NCBI GenBank assembly: GCA_029881255.1
Contig: JAOUMY010000001.1
Span: forward strand, 682,001 to 746,000
Reading direction: 5' to 3'
DNA from: Gammaproteobacteria bacterium
Lineage (GTDB): Bacteria; Pseudomonadota; Gammaproteobacteria; S012-40
Length of the DNA: 64,000 bases
A model generated the notes under the pieces. That model was not told the DNA's origin and searched no databases. It saw only the letters and a program-made list of their open reading frames with translations. The number at the start of each line of letters is the position of its first letter. Within the stretch, counting starts at the first letter, position 1. The position numbers and the translations under genes were made by a program. Below, in pieces: positions 27,340 to 36,179 of the stretch.

Positions 27340-28269
27340 TCAAGGTTGGCCGTCTGTTACGCTGACCTTTCCGATCTTCGCGATGGTATACCCAATCTGT
27401 TTTGATACCACTGAAGCACCGACCCCAAGGTAGAAGTTGTCAGGATTAGTTGGATTGGACTGCGCGACTTGGTGCCAGTGCCATGTAGCTTTATCGAGGC
27501 CATGTTCACCTTCGAAGTACAGACCTCCACCGGTAAAAATAAATACCATTTTATAAGTCTGTGGTCCCATTTCCAGTCGCATGGAGGTGGGCACGAGCGG
27601 TACGGTAGCGCCGGGAATCGAAACCAATGGAACGGTTACAGTATAAGGATTAAATGCGGCCAGGCTTGCAGGGGTGTATCGACTAACGCTCAGACCGAAC
27701 CCTTTTGCACCGTCAAACCAGGCAGATATATTTGGGGCGCTACTCGGCGAACCGTTTTCCAGCCATCCTTGTCCCGAGGACACAAGAAAATGTAGTACGA
27801 AGTAATTGTCTGCCAGCGGCCCGGTGTAAGTTGGGTTACCACTAGCGTCTACTGATCGATTACCTGTGACCTGGATATTTTCAAGCACAAAAACTCTTCT
27901 AAAAGTCGCGGGATCTGAGCCATCGGATCCGAAGAAATTGAAATCTACATTGCTCTTATGCGTGAGGAAACCGCCGCCATGGGATTGCTTGTTGGAGTTT
28001 GAGTATAGCGTTAATTCAGAATTCGCTTCTTCGAAGGAAAGCAAGCTACTGGTTTGTCGGTAACTGGCCCAATCCCAAGGTTCGGAGGCTATGTCGCGGG
28101 GTGGATTACCGAGTGAACTGTAATATGCTCGGTATTGAGTAAGGTTCATGAGATACCGGCTGGGATCAGTTGAATCGAAATCTTCGACAAAGAAAGTTTG
28201 CGCTGTTGCAAATTGTGCGGATGCCAGCATCGCCATGCCTGTAATGGCTGCGGTTATTGTTTTGTTCAT
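27340..28269 (-). CDS. Secreted beta-rich protein of unknown function
   Basis: The 309-residue protein has a textbook signal peptide (MNKTITAAITGMAMLASA, cleavage after QFATA). The mature part begins TFFVEDFDSTDPSRY and contains aromatic-rich segments (SEPWDWASYRQ, FFGSDGSD, KATWHWHQVAQSNP). The pattern of alternating strands suggests a jelly-roll or concanavalin-like beta-sandwich, as in polysaccharide-binding proteins, but I recognise no family. No cysteines are apparent, and there is no membrane anchor. It is the most upstream gene of the minus-strand run that ends with the triheme cytochrome. Confidence 0.65.
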   Translation of the reverse strand: MNKTITAAITGMAMLASAQFATAQTFFVEDFDSTDPSRYLMNLTQYRAYYSSLGNPPRDIASEPWDWASYRQTSSLLSFEEANSELTLYSNSNKQSHGGGFLTHKSNVDFNFFGSDGSDPATFRRVFVLENIQVTGNRSVDASGNPTYTGPLADNYFVLHFLVSSGQGWLENGSPSSAPNISAWFDGAKGFGLSVSRYTPASLAAFNPYTVTVPLVSIPGATVPLVPTSMRLEMGPQTYKMVFIFTGGGLYFEGEHGLDKATWHWHQVAQSNPTNPDNFYLGVGASVVSKQIGYTIAKIGKVSVTDGQP

Positions 28270-28454
28270 GATAGTCCCCTCGTCTCGAGCACTCTTATTT
28301 TGATGATTTTTAGTTTATTTTCAAAGCGATATTTGGATATTGCTTATAGTTCCCTACTCCGGTGCGCGCTTTGGCTGAATTTGTAGTTCTTATTACAACC
28401 GCGACTTTTAATTTTTATAAAAGTAAATCTAGCACATACCTATCGTGATTGACA
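28270..28454. other. AT-rich intergenic region
   Basis: About 185 bases lie between the FGGY kinase stop and the secreted protein start. It is rich in A and T (for example TTTAGTTTATTTTCAAAG) and presumably contains the promoter of the gene at 28269. I see no hairpin terminator and no small gene. Confidence 0.4.
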
Positions 28455-29876
28455 CTATCGGATGTGGTCGTCGAGCAGTTTGCGCCATTGCTGGAATCTG
28501 TCCAGGAGACCAGGGTTGCAGGTGGGATAGAATGCTTTTTGATGTAAATCGTTAGACGTCGTTTTTTCCGCTAAGAGAAAAAACAAACCCGCACAGGTCG
28601 TCTCAGAAAGAGACTGCCGTATAACCGGTATACCGGAAAGGTCCGCAAGTTTTTGGCAAAAACCCGGGTTTCTTCCCAGACCACCGCCAATCTGTATATT
28701 TTTATATCCGGAAAACAAAGCCATATTGCTTTGTAGCATGAAGACGATGCTTTCCAGTATTGCAACCATGGCTTCTTGTGAGTCACAAGACCTGTCAAAA
28801 CGGCTCTGTCCCTCGGAAATCCAGAAGGGAGAGCCGATTCCGGATACCATATTTAAAAACACGGGTGGGTTCTGGTATTGCTCCGTCCACAAGGAGAGAG
28901 AGTCCTCGTAATTTTCTACCTGGTGTTCCTGTGCATACCACTGTAACGCGCGGCCGGCTCCATTTACGGTACCTTCCTTTACATACAGTCTTGAATTTGG
29001 TTCTGTATACACTATGCTGCGCAATAAGCCGTCAGCTTCGGAATCTATCTGTTGCGCAATGACTTGTTGGACAAAGGCGCCAGTGCCTGCATTTACAAAC
29101 AGCGTTTGGCTTGGTGGTATTCCCATTGCAAATATCGCTGCGGATTGATCGCCGGTACAAATAGTGAGAGGTATCCGCCTATCGCCAAGTTGTATTGTTC
29201 CAAAACGATCGCGGGTATATCTGCACTCAGGAAGATGTTGCCTGTCAATTTGAAAGAGCGCTAACAAGGTTTGATCCCAGTCACCTGTGTGATAGTTGTA
29301 GAGTAAAGTTCTACCTGCATTAGCAGGATCACACACAAAAGGGTGGTCGTTTATTAACTTGTAGAGCACAAAACTCGCTACTGGCCCAATTGCAAGACGT
29401 CCTCCTTCACAATATCGCTTTACGGATTCAAGATTTTCAAGACACCAGCGCATTTTGCTAGCGCCATAGTGCGCGTTCAACACCAGGCCGGTATTTTTTG
29501 AAATCAAATCCTGATGGGTTTGATATTTGCCAAGATCGGGGAGGGTGCGTCTGTCTTGCCAACTGAGTATCGGGCTTAAAGCCTCGCCGGTTTCTCGATC
29601 CCAGCAAACCATGCTTGAGCGCTGCGTAGCCAATCCGGCTGCAACTATTCGTTTAGCGTCCTCGCCTGTTTGTTGGGTAATTCGAGTAAGAATGTGAGAA
29701 AAACTGTTGATGTACTGAACAGGGTCGTGTTCCACCCGTAAATTGTCAGGTGTATACGTATCAATTTCGGAATATGCGGAGAATATTTCTTTTCCTTGAG
29801 AGTCGTATACAATGCCCCGGGTGGCGTGTCCACCCTGGTCGAGTGCGAGATACCAGTTATCCTTTTTCGTTTTCAT
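28455..29876 (-). CDS. FGGY-family carbohydrate kinase, substrate unknown
   Basis: The 473-residue ATP-dependent sugar/polyol kinase has two actin-like domains. The N-terminal phosphate loop is ALDQGGHATRGIVYD (about 8-22) and the catalytic Asp is probably in CTGDQSAAIFAMG (about 240). NAGTGAFVQQV (about 263) and IQIGGGLGRNPGFCQKLADL (about 395) complete the ATPase fold. It resembles glycerol kinase in layout. However, the GlpK substrate motif QRET is QRSS here, so the Glu that binds glycerol is missing and another substrate is likely. It is divergent from the VOC gene across 29 bases. Confidence 0.85.
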   Translation of the reverse strand: MKTKKDNWYLALDQGGHATRGIVYDSQGKEIFSAYSEIDTYTPDNLRVEHDPVQYINSFSHILTRITQQTGEDAKRIVAAGLATQRSSMVCWDRETGEALSPILSWQDRRTLPDLGKYQTHQDLISKNTGLVLNAHYGASKMRWCLENLESVKRYCEGGRLAIGPVASFVLYKLINDHPFVCDPANAGRTLLYNYHTGDWDQTLLALFQIDRQHLPECRYTRDRFGTIQLGDRRIPLTICTGDQSAAIFAMGIPPSQTLFVNAGTGAFVQQVIAQQIDSEADGLLRSIVYTEPNSRLYVKEGTVNGAGRALQWYAQEHQVENYEDSLSLWTEQYQNPPVFLNMVSGIGSPFWISEGQSRFDRSCDSQEAMVAILESIVFMLQSNMALFSGYKNIQIGGGLGRNPGFCQKLADLSGIPVIRQSLSETTCAGLFFLLAEKTTSNDLHQKAFYPTCNPGLLDRFQQWRKLLDDHIR

Positions 29877-29905
29877 AAGCCCACCGGATTCAAAGGAATC
29901 TGTTT

Positions 29906-30271
29906 ATGTTGATCACTGATCTGCACCATATCAGTTTCATCGTTTCTGATACAAAGAAGTCGCTGGCATTCTATTGCGACATTCTCGAATTGCAAGTTGA
30001 CGAGAAGCGACCTGATCTTGGATATCCGGGTGCATGGATAAATATTGGTTCTTACCAGCTCCACTTGCTTGAATTGCCCAATCCCGATCCGACTCAAGGG
30101 CGCCCGCAACACGGTGGCCGCGATCGTCATGCCGCTTTCAAAGTCGACGATTTTGCACGATTGTTACAGGTGCTGGAAAATCATCGAATCGAATACACAT
30201 TGAGTCGATCAGGTCGTCAGGCGTTGTTTTGTCGCGATCCTGATGGCAACGCGCTGGAGTTTATCGCCTGA
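29906..30271 (+). CDS. VOC-superfamily (glyoxalase-like) protein
   Basis: The 121-residue protein has a paired beta-alpha-beta-beta-beta fold typical of the vicinal oxygen chelate superfamily. DLHHISFIVSDTKKSLAFYCDILEL opens the first module (quoted in part), and DRHAAFKVDDF and CRDPDGNALEFIA make the second. His, His and the final Glu are candidate metal ligands. Members include glyoxalases, fosfomycin resistance enzymes and dioxygenases, and the reaction cannot be read here. Its stop abuts the PutA stop. Confidence 0.85.
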   Translation: MLITDLHHISFIVSDTKKSLAFYCDILELQVDEKRPDLGYPGAWINIGSYQLHLLELPNPDPTQGRPQHGGRDRHAAFKVDDFARLLQVLENHRIEYTLSRSGRQALFCRDPDGNALEFIA

Positions 30272-33200
30272 TTATTCGTCGGATGCGAGTAGTTGAGCAT
30301 TGCCTCCCACCGCTGCGGTATTGATGCTCACCGTTTTCTCAGTCGCAAAGCGTTGTAGATAATGTGGTCCACCGGCCTTCGGGCCGGTCCCGGATAAGCC
30401 CATACCACCAAACGGCTGCACGCCGACTACGGCGCCTATCATATTGCGATTCACATAGATATTCCCGGCACGGATGTGTTCACACAGCCATGCGATGGTT
30501 TGGTCAATGCGGCTATGTATGCCAAAGGTAAGTCCGTAGCCAGTGGCATTGATCTCGTCTGCAAGTTTATGTAATTCATCAGCCTTAAATCTAACTACAT
30601 GCAAGACGGGCCCAAATATTTCTTCTTTTAGATCGGACAAACTCTGCAACTCTATCAAGGCAGGTCCGAATAAGTATCCACTGCTCGGCGCGGAAACGCG
30701 TGTTTGAAATAGCAATCTCTTTTCGGAGGACAATTGTTCAACGTGTTGTCTTAGTTTTTCCAAAGCGGCTTCGTCAATGACAGGCCCGACATCGGTTTCC
30801 AGCATAATCGGATCGCCTACCGAAAGTTCAGCCATAGCACCGCATAGTAATTCTATTACGCGATCGGCGATGTCCTCCTGGATACACAAAATACGCAGTG
30901 CCGAACAACGTTGTCCTGCGCTATTAAAGGCAGACTGTATGCAATCCGCAACAACCTGTTCCGGTAGTGCAGAGCTGTCGGCAATCATGACGTTTAGTCC
31001 ACCGGTCTCGGCAATTAAGGTTGCAAGAGGACCGATGCGATTGCTTAATGTGCGTTGTATCTGTTGTGCGGTATCTGTAGAGCCGGTAAATGCAACGCCG
31101 GAAATTCGCGAGTCGCTAAGTAGATGCTGACTTACATCGGAGCCCCGCGCGGGAAGAAATTGCAATACGTCACGGGGAATTCCTGCGTCATGTATTAATT
31201 GCACGCATCGAAAAGCGCACATAGTCGTTTGAGAAGCTGGCTTGGCGATAACTGAATTTCCGGCCATTAATGCCGCAGCAACTTGGCCTACAAAAATTGC
31301 TACGGGGAAGTTCCAGGGGCTAATGCAAACAAAAATGCCTCGTCCTGTTAAAGAAAGTCGATTGGTTTCACCGGTAGGGCCTGGCAACGAATTAGGTGAA
31401 CCAAAATTCACCTTGCCGTTTTCTGCGTAGTAGCGACAGAAGTCGATAGCCTCGCGTATTTCTGACAAAGCGTCGGTAACACTACGTCCACCTTCCTTCA
31501 CGCATAAAAACATCAATTCATCTCGATGTTCTTCAAACAAATCAGCGGCGCGAAGCAGGCAATCGGCGCGCTTATTTGCCAAGGTTAGGTGCCAGTTTCG
31601 AAAACCCTGTTCTGCGCTGTTTATTGCCGGATGCATTTGCTCTGGTGACGTAAGTATGGCTTCACCGAGCTTCGATGCCGTATGGGGGTTTAATATGTCG
31701 ATGCTGGTGGCTTGAACATTTTTTTCTATATGAGCTAAAAGTGGTGTGACGCGCCAGGTTTTTCGACCACTAATTTGATTAAAGTGAGTCTGCAACTCCG
31801 TTAATCTCTCAAGATTGAAGAAATTGACACCTTTTGAGTTTGGGCGACTATCGCCATACAGGTAGTGCGGCAACACAATTTTGGGGTTGGCATACTTTTC
31901 AAGTGCGTTAAGTCTGCGCAGCGGATTGGCAACAATATCCTCGACGGCAACGCTATCGTCTTCAATACGATGAACAAAGGAAGTGTTTGCGCCGTTTTCT
32001 AACAGGCGGCGTACCAAGTAGGGTAGCAAATCTTCATAGCGTCCGACCGGCGCGTAAACGCGACATGGTGGACCAGAATAGCTGATTAACGAATCGTAAA
32101 GCTGTTCGCCCATGCCATGCAGGCGTTGAAACTCGTATGCCTGCCGATCACGAAACATGTTTCGGATTGCGGCGACGGTATAGGCGTTATGCGTGGCAAA
32201 CTGGGGATAAAATACCTCTCCGGCCTTCAAAATATGATGTGCGCAGGCGAGATAGGAAGCATCAGTGTTTTGTTTGCGTGTGTAAACAGGATAGGATTCA
32301 AGGCCGCGTTCCTGCGCCCGTTTGATTTCAGTATCCCAGTAGGCACCCTTTACAAGACGTATTGGAATACACTTGTTCGCTTCCTTCGCCCAAGAAGCAA
32401 GCTGTTGAATGACGAGTGGCGCTCGTTTCTGGTATGCCTGTACGGCCAGGCCTAGTCCCTGCCAATGTTTTAATGCACTATCGAAAAAGACACGTTTGAA
32501 GATTGCGAGAGATAACTCAAGTCGGTCAGCCTCCTCTGCATCAAGAGTGAGGCCGATTCCATTGGCTTCGGCTTCATGACAAAGCTCAATCAAGGCGTCC
32601 CCCAGCTCTCTTTCTACACGTTCAAACTTTCCAAGTTCGTATCTTGGGTGAAGTGCTGATAACTTGACAGATATGCTTGGCGCAGAGAACACATTTTGCT
32701 CCCTGTTGTCGCTACCGATCTTTTTTATGGCGCAAGCATAAGCATCAAAGTAACGAGAGGCGTCTTTATTTGTCAGGGCAGCTTCGCCCAACATATCAAA
32801 TGAATAACGGTACTGATCAAAACCTTTCGAATGACTCTTTTTTAGTGCCATATCGATATTCGTACCCAGTACAAACTGCTGACCGAGATACTGCATCATT
32901 TTTTTTAACACATTTCGGATTAATGGTTCGCCCATGCGGCTTACCAGTGACTCGAACGTTTGGATATAGCTACGAGTATGATTGCTGGCAGACTTTAGCA
33001 GTCGACCACTAAACATCAGACTCCAGCTGGAGGCATTGATAAAAAGTGATTTCCCCTTTCCAAGATGACGTTCCCAATGCGCGGCCGCCAATTTTCCTTC
33101 TAAGAGCAGACTAATCGTATGAGTATCGGGAATGCGAAGTAAGGCTTCCGCAATACACATCAAGACGATGCCTTCATCGGTGTTCAAGCTAAACTCATGC

Positions 33201-33412
33201 ATAAGCGACTGCATACTGGTACGTTCGGCTTTGCGACTGCGCACATCTTTTACCAGTCGTGCGGCTTCCTCTTCCGCGGTTTCCAGCAGAGTGGTGTATG
33301 GCGCTAGTGTTTCCAGCAGGGAGCGAACACAGTCGTCCTCGTCCCAAAGATACGCATGGGACAACTTGTGATCGAATTCGGCGCTTAGCTCAGGCTTTTT
33401 TGAAAATATCAT
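30272..33412 (-). CDS. putA: Bifunctional proline dehydrogenase / P5C dehydrogenase (short PutA)
   Basis: The protein has about 1046 residues from the ATG at 33412 (MIFSKKPELSAEF). It oxidises proline to P5C with FAD, then glutamate semialdehyde to glutamate with NAD. The proline dehydrogenase barrel (about 190-460) has RLVKGAYWDTEIKRAQ and FATHNAYTVAAI. The aldehyde dehydrogenase domain (about 560-1010) has the catalytic Cys in NSAGQRCSALRIL and the general-base Glu in AETGGLN. The N-terminal ribbon-helix-helix DNA-binding domain of E. coli PutA is absent, so this form cannot repress its own gene. It is divergent from arginase. Confidence 0.96.
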   Translation of the reverse strand: MIFSKKPELSAEFDHKLSHAYLWDEDDCVRSLLETLAPYTTLLETAEEEAARLVKDVRSRKAERTSMQSLMHEFSLNTDEGIVLMCIAEALLRIPDTHTISLLLEGKLAAAHWERHLGKGKSLFINASSWSLMFSGRLLKSASNHTRSYIQTFESLVSRMGEPLIRNVLKKMMQYLGQQFVLGTNIDMALKKSHSKGFDQYRYSFDMLGEAALTNKDASRYFDAYACAIKKIGSDNREQNVFSAPSISVKLSALHPRYELGKFERVERELGDALIELCHEAEANGIGLTLDAEEADRLELSLAIFKRVFFDSALKHWQGLGLAVQAYQKRAPLVIQQLASWAKEANKCIPIRLVKGAYWDTEIKRAQERGLESYPVYTRKQNTDASYLACAHHILKAGEVFYPQFATHNAYTVAAIRNMFRDRQAYEFQRLHGMGEQLYDSLISYSGPPCRVYAPVGRYEDLLPYLVRRLLENGANTSFVHRIEDDSVAVEDIVANPLRRLNALEKYANPKIVLPHYLYGDSRPNSKGVNFFNLERLTELQTHFNQISGRKTWRVTPLLAHIEKNVQATSIDILNPHTASKLGEAILTSPEQMHPAINSAEQGFRNWHLTLANKRADCLLRAADLFEEHRDELMFLCVKEGGRSVTDALSEIREAIDFCRYYAENGKVNFGSPNSLPGPTGETNRLSLTGRGIFVCISPWNFPVAIFVGQVAAALMAGNSVIAKPASQTTMCAFRCVQLIHDAGIPRDVLQFLPARGSDVSQHLLSDSRISGVAFTGSTDTAQQIQRTLSNRIGPLATLIAETGGLNVMIADSSALPEQVVADCIQSAFNSAGQRCSALRILCIQEDIADRVIELLCGAMAELSVGDPIMLETDVGPVIDEAALEKLRQHVEQLSSEKRLLFQTRVSAPSSGYLFGPALIELQSLSDLKEEIFGPVLHVVRFKADELHKLADEINATGYGLTFGIHSRIDQTIAWLCEHIRAGNIYVNRNMIGAVVGVQPFGGMGLSGTGPKAGGPHYLQRFATEKTVSINTAAVGGNAQLLASDE

Positions 33413-33490
33413 CGGTTTTTTCCAACTAAGTTCCAATCCGGCACAAATATTTCAACGTATGGGTATGCATAGTGTCTCACAATATAATTT

Positions 33491-34363
33491 ATGACAAAGT
33501 CTTCCCTACGAAATCTATTCATCTTTGGCGTGCCATCCTGTCTTGGCGCGCAAGATACTCGTTGCGAAAGCGGCCCCTTTGCCATACGGAGTGCAGGATT
33601 GGAACAAGCACTAAGTGAGCGCTTCGAGCCCTATTGGCATAATGTAGCGGTATCTGATTCGACTCTCAATGAAGATAAAGTCGATGCTATTCTGAGTATA
33701 TGCGAACAACTTGCCAGGGGTGTTGAGCAGATTGGCGAACAGCAATTTGTAGTGTTGGGAGGTGATCACTCGTGTGCTATTGGTACCTGGAGTGGCGTTA
33801 AACGGAACGACGCGACAAAGAATAGGGGTCTGATCTGGATCGATGCCCATATGGACAGCCATTTACCAGAGACTTCTCCCAGTCATGCTTTACACGGCAT
33901 GCCTCTCGCATGTCTACTAGGTCATGGCGACAAGCGTTTTTGTGAATTGTCGGGCACTCGACCCGTGCTACTTCCACAAAATGTGGTGCTGTTAGGCATA
34001 CGCAGCTATGAACCGGAAGAGGCGGTGTTGCTTGAACTGTTAGGTGTAAAAGTATTTACCATGCAGGATATTTCACAACAGGGTTTTATAAATGTTTTTA
34101 GTGAGGCCTTAACCCTGGTAAAGTCCAATAGCGATAGCTTTGGCGTGTCTATCGACTTGGACGCTATTGACCCGCGCTTCGCGCCGGGTGTGGGTTCACC
34201 GGAGCAAAACGGTATTTATCCTGATGAATTGTGTTTAGCGCTTTCATCGCTGAGAAATGAATCTGCGTTTCGTGGATTGGAAATCGTTGAGCTGAATCCA
34301 GCGCGTGATATCGACAACAAGACAGTAGATTTGTGTATTAGGTTGGTCACTAGTATTTACTAA
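33491..34363 (+). CDS. rocF: Arginase
   Basis: This 290-residue ureohydrolase splits arginine to ornithine and urea with a two-Mn2+ centre. The metal ligands are visible in VLGGDHSCAIGTW (about 87), WIDAHMDSH (about 116) and SIDLDAIDPRFAPG (about 218). HALHGMPLACLLG (about 134) is typical of arginases rather than agmatinases. It lies 9 bases before the ornithine aminotransferase gene, so the two form an arginine-degrading unit. Confidence 0.93.
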   Translation: MTKSSLRNLFIFGVPSCLGAQDTRCESGPFAIRSAGLEQALSERFEPYWHNVAVSDSTLNEDKVDAILSICEQLARGVEQIGEQQFVVLGGDHSCAIGTWSGVKRNDATKNRGLIWIDAHMDSHLPETSPSHALHGMPLACLLGHGDKRFCELSGTRPVLLPQNVVLLGIRSYEPEEAVLLELLGVKVFTMQDISQQGFINVFSEALTLVKSNSDSFGVSIDLDAIDPRFAPGVGSPEQNGIYPDELCLALSSLRNESAFRGLEIVELNPARDIDNKTVDLCIRLVTSIY

Positions 34364-34372
34364 GGAAGCGGA

Positions 34373-35572
34373 ATGGATTTAATCGAGCTTGAGAAAACGT
34401 ATTGCGCGCACAACTATGAGCCTTTGCCGGTTGTCATCTCTCGTGGTCGCGGTGTGTTTGTATGGGACCCCAAGGGTAAGCGCTATTTCGATATGATGAG
34501 CGCGTATTCCGCTGTCTCCCACGGACATACTCATCCTCGTTTAATTAGCACGCTAACTACGCAAGTAACTCAGCTCGCAATAGTTTCGCGTGCCTTCTAT
34601 ACCGATAAGCTGGGTGAGTTTCTCAAGCGTGCATGTGAATTGACCGGACAGGCCAAGGCCTTGCCGATGAATACTGGTGCAGAGGCTGTGGAAACGGCCT
34701 TAAAGGCTGCAAGAAAATGGGCTTACACGGTTAAAGGCGTTGAAAAAAACAAAGCCGAGATTCTCGCCTGCAAAGGTAATTTTCATGGTCGCACTATTGC
34801 GGTTGTTGGACTTTCCAGCGAGGAACAATATCGTGACGGGTTTGGCCCTTTTCCTCCCGGTTTAAAGACTATTGCCTATGGTGACCCGGCCGCATTAGAA
34901 GCTGCCATCACGCCAAATACGGCAGCTTTTCTAGTGGAACCAATACAAGGCGAGGGCGGTATTATTGTTCCACCCGAGGGATATCTCACGGAATGCGCAA
35001 AGATATGTAAAAAGCACAATGTATTGTTGATTTGCGATGAAATTCAGACCGGCCTCGGACGTACGGGTAAATTTCTCGCGCATCAGCATGATGGCATTCA
35101 GCCTGACGGCGTGATTTTAGGCAAGGCGCTTGGTGGTGGGTTGTTACCTGTATCGTTATTTTTGTCGAGTGAAGAAGTAATGGGTGTGTTTCATCCGGGA
35201 GATCATGGTAGTACCTTTGGTGGAAATCCTCTCGCGGCCGCGGTGGGTTTAGAGGCCTTGAATGTTACCGTGGAAAAACAACTGCCCGAGCAGGCTGCCA
35301 AGCTCGGTGAATATTTTATGGAAGCCTTGCGCAAGATCGATACACCGGTGATCAAGGAGGTACGTGGTAAAGGACTGATGATAGGCGTCGAAGTGGATAG
35401 CCAGTATGCAACCGCGCGCCAGGTGTGCGAAGTGTTGATGAACAAATGTGTGCTAACTAAGGAGACGCATGAGACAGTCATTCGATTTGCGCCACCGCTG
35501 GTTATAACAAAAACAGAATTGGATCAGGCGCTGGAAGTTATTCGCAGTGCATTTCTTGAGTTTAATGCCTAA
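34373..35572 (+). CDS. rocD: Ornithine aminotransferase
   Basis: This 399-residue class-III PLP aminotransferase converts ornithine plus 2-oxoglutarate to glutamate-5-semialdehyde and glutamate. LICDEIQTGLGRTGKFLAHQ (about 222) and the PLP lysine in VILGKALGGGLLPVS (about 250) are intact. LPMNTGAEAVETALKAARKW (about 98) is typical of the family. It follows arginase closely. The semialdehyde cyclises to P5C, which is a substrate for the dehydrogenase half of the neighbouring PutA. Confidence 0.95.
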   Translation: MDLIELEKTYCAHNYEPLPVVISRGRGVFVWDPKGKRYFDMMSAYSAVSHGHTHPRLISTLTTQVTQLAIVSRAFYTDKLGEFLKRACELTGQAKALPMNTGAEAVETALKAARKWAYTVKGVEKNKAEILACKGNFHGRTIAVVGLSSEEQYRDGFGPFPPGLKTIAYGDPAALEAAITPNTAAFLVEPIQGEGGIIVPPEGYLTECAKICKKHNVLLICDEIQTGLGRTGKFLAHQHDGIQPDGVILGKALGGGLLPVSLFLSSEEVMGVFHPGDHGSTFGGNPLAAAVGLEALNVTVEKQLPEQAAKLGEYFMEALRKIDTPVIKEVRGKGLMIGVEVDSQYATARQVCEVLMNKCVLTKETHETVIRFAPPLVITKTELDQALEVIRSAFLEFNA

Positions 35573-35587
35573 AAGGTTTGCGATTAC

Positions 35588-36061
35588 CTATTGATCACTG
35601 GTGGCCTGATAGACATCGGCGCGTCTCTCCCAACGCGAATAATGTCCTGATGTGGTTTCCACCGTATAAACAAACCATTCAGAGTTTGCCGTCATCATAC
35701 GAAAGAAGCTGCCTTCATCGTTGACCGCCTGACCAAAATCCTGTTCAGGCAAAGTCTGTTGAAGTATCGCTAATACCTCCGATGCCTTATCAGTTATACG
35801 CGGGGTCTTAGGCAAATACTCAACATTGGTCTTTAATACTATCGTCTTGACACGCTCCCGAGTTTTGTTATCCACCTGATCACGATGAAGCAAAACGTCA
35901 ATGTTTCCTGGCGTGTTAAAGGTGAAGTCCTTCAACAACGTTGTCACTTTTTCCTGCTCAGTCTTGAGATGTTCAGGGGTTTCTTTGACCGACTGTGTGC
36001 ATTCCGAAACCAATAACAAGGCAAAAGGAATAATGACTACGAGAAACAGCAAACCTTTCAT
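35588..36061 (-). CDS. Exported protein of unknown function
   Basis: The 157-residue product begins MKGLLFLVVIIPFALLLVSEC, a hydrophobic signal that may end in a lipobox, though the Glu before Cys is unusual. The mature region is charged and probably mixed alpha/beta (TTLLKDFTFNTPGNIDVLL, then LAILQQTLPEQDFGQAV). No family recognised. It is convergent with rocD, with 15 bases between the stops. Confidence 0.6.
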   Translation of the reverse strand: MKGLLFLVVIIPFALLLVSECTQSVKETPEHLKTEQEKVTTLLKDFTFNTPGNIDVLLHRDQVDNKTRERVKTIVLKTNVEYLPKTPRITDKASEVLAILQQTLPEQDFGQAVNDEGSFFRMMTANSEWFVYTVETTSGHYSRWERRADVYQATSDQ

Positions 36062-36144
36062 AGAACATCCAATATCACGACTTTAGTTAAAGATTAAATG
36101 TGGAAGTCGTCGATTTTAGCAGAAGCCAGAGTGATAGGCTTGTA

Positions 36145-36172
36145 TATAAAGGTGCCCACAATAGCGGGCACC
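36145..36172 (-). terminator. Weak terminator-like hairpin
   Basis: On the minus strand a 7-bp GGTGCCC/GGGCACC stem with an 8-base loop is followed by TTTATATA, 8 bases past the stop of the seven-helix membrane protein gene. Confidence 0.5.
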
Positions 36173-36179
36173 CATATTC

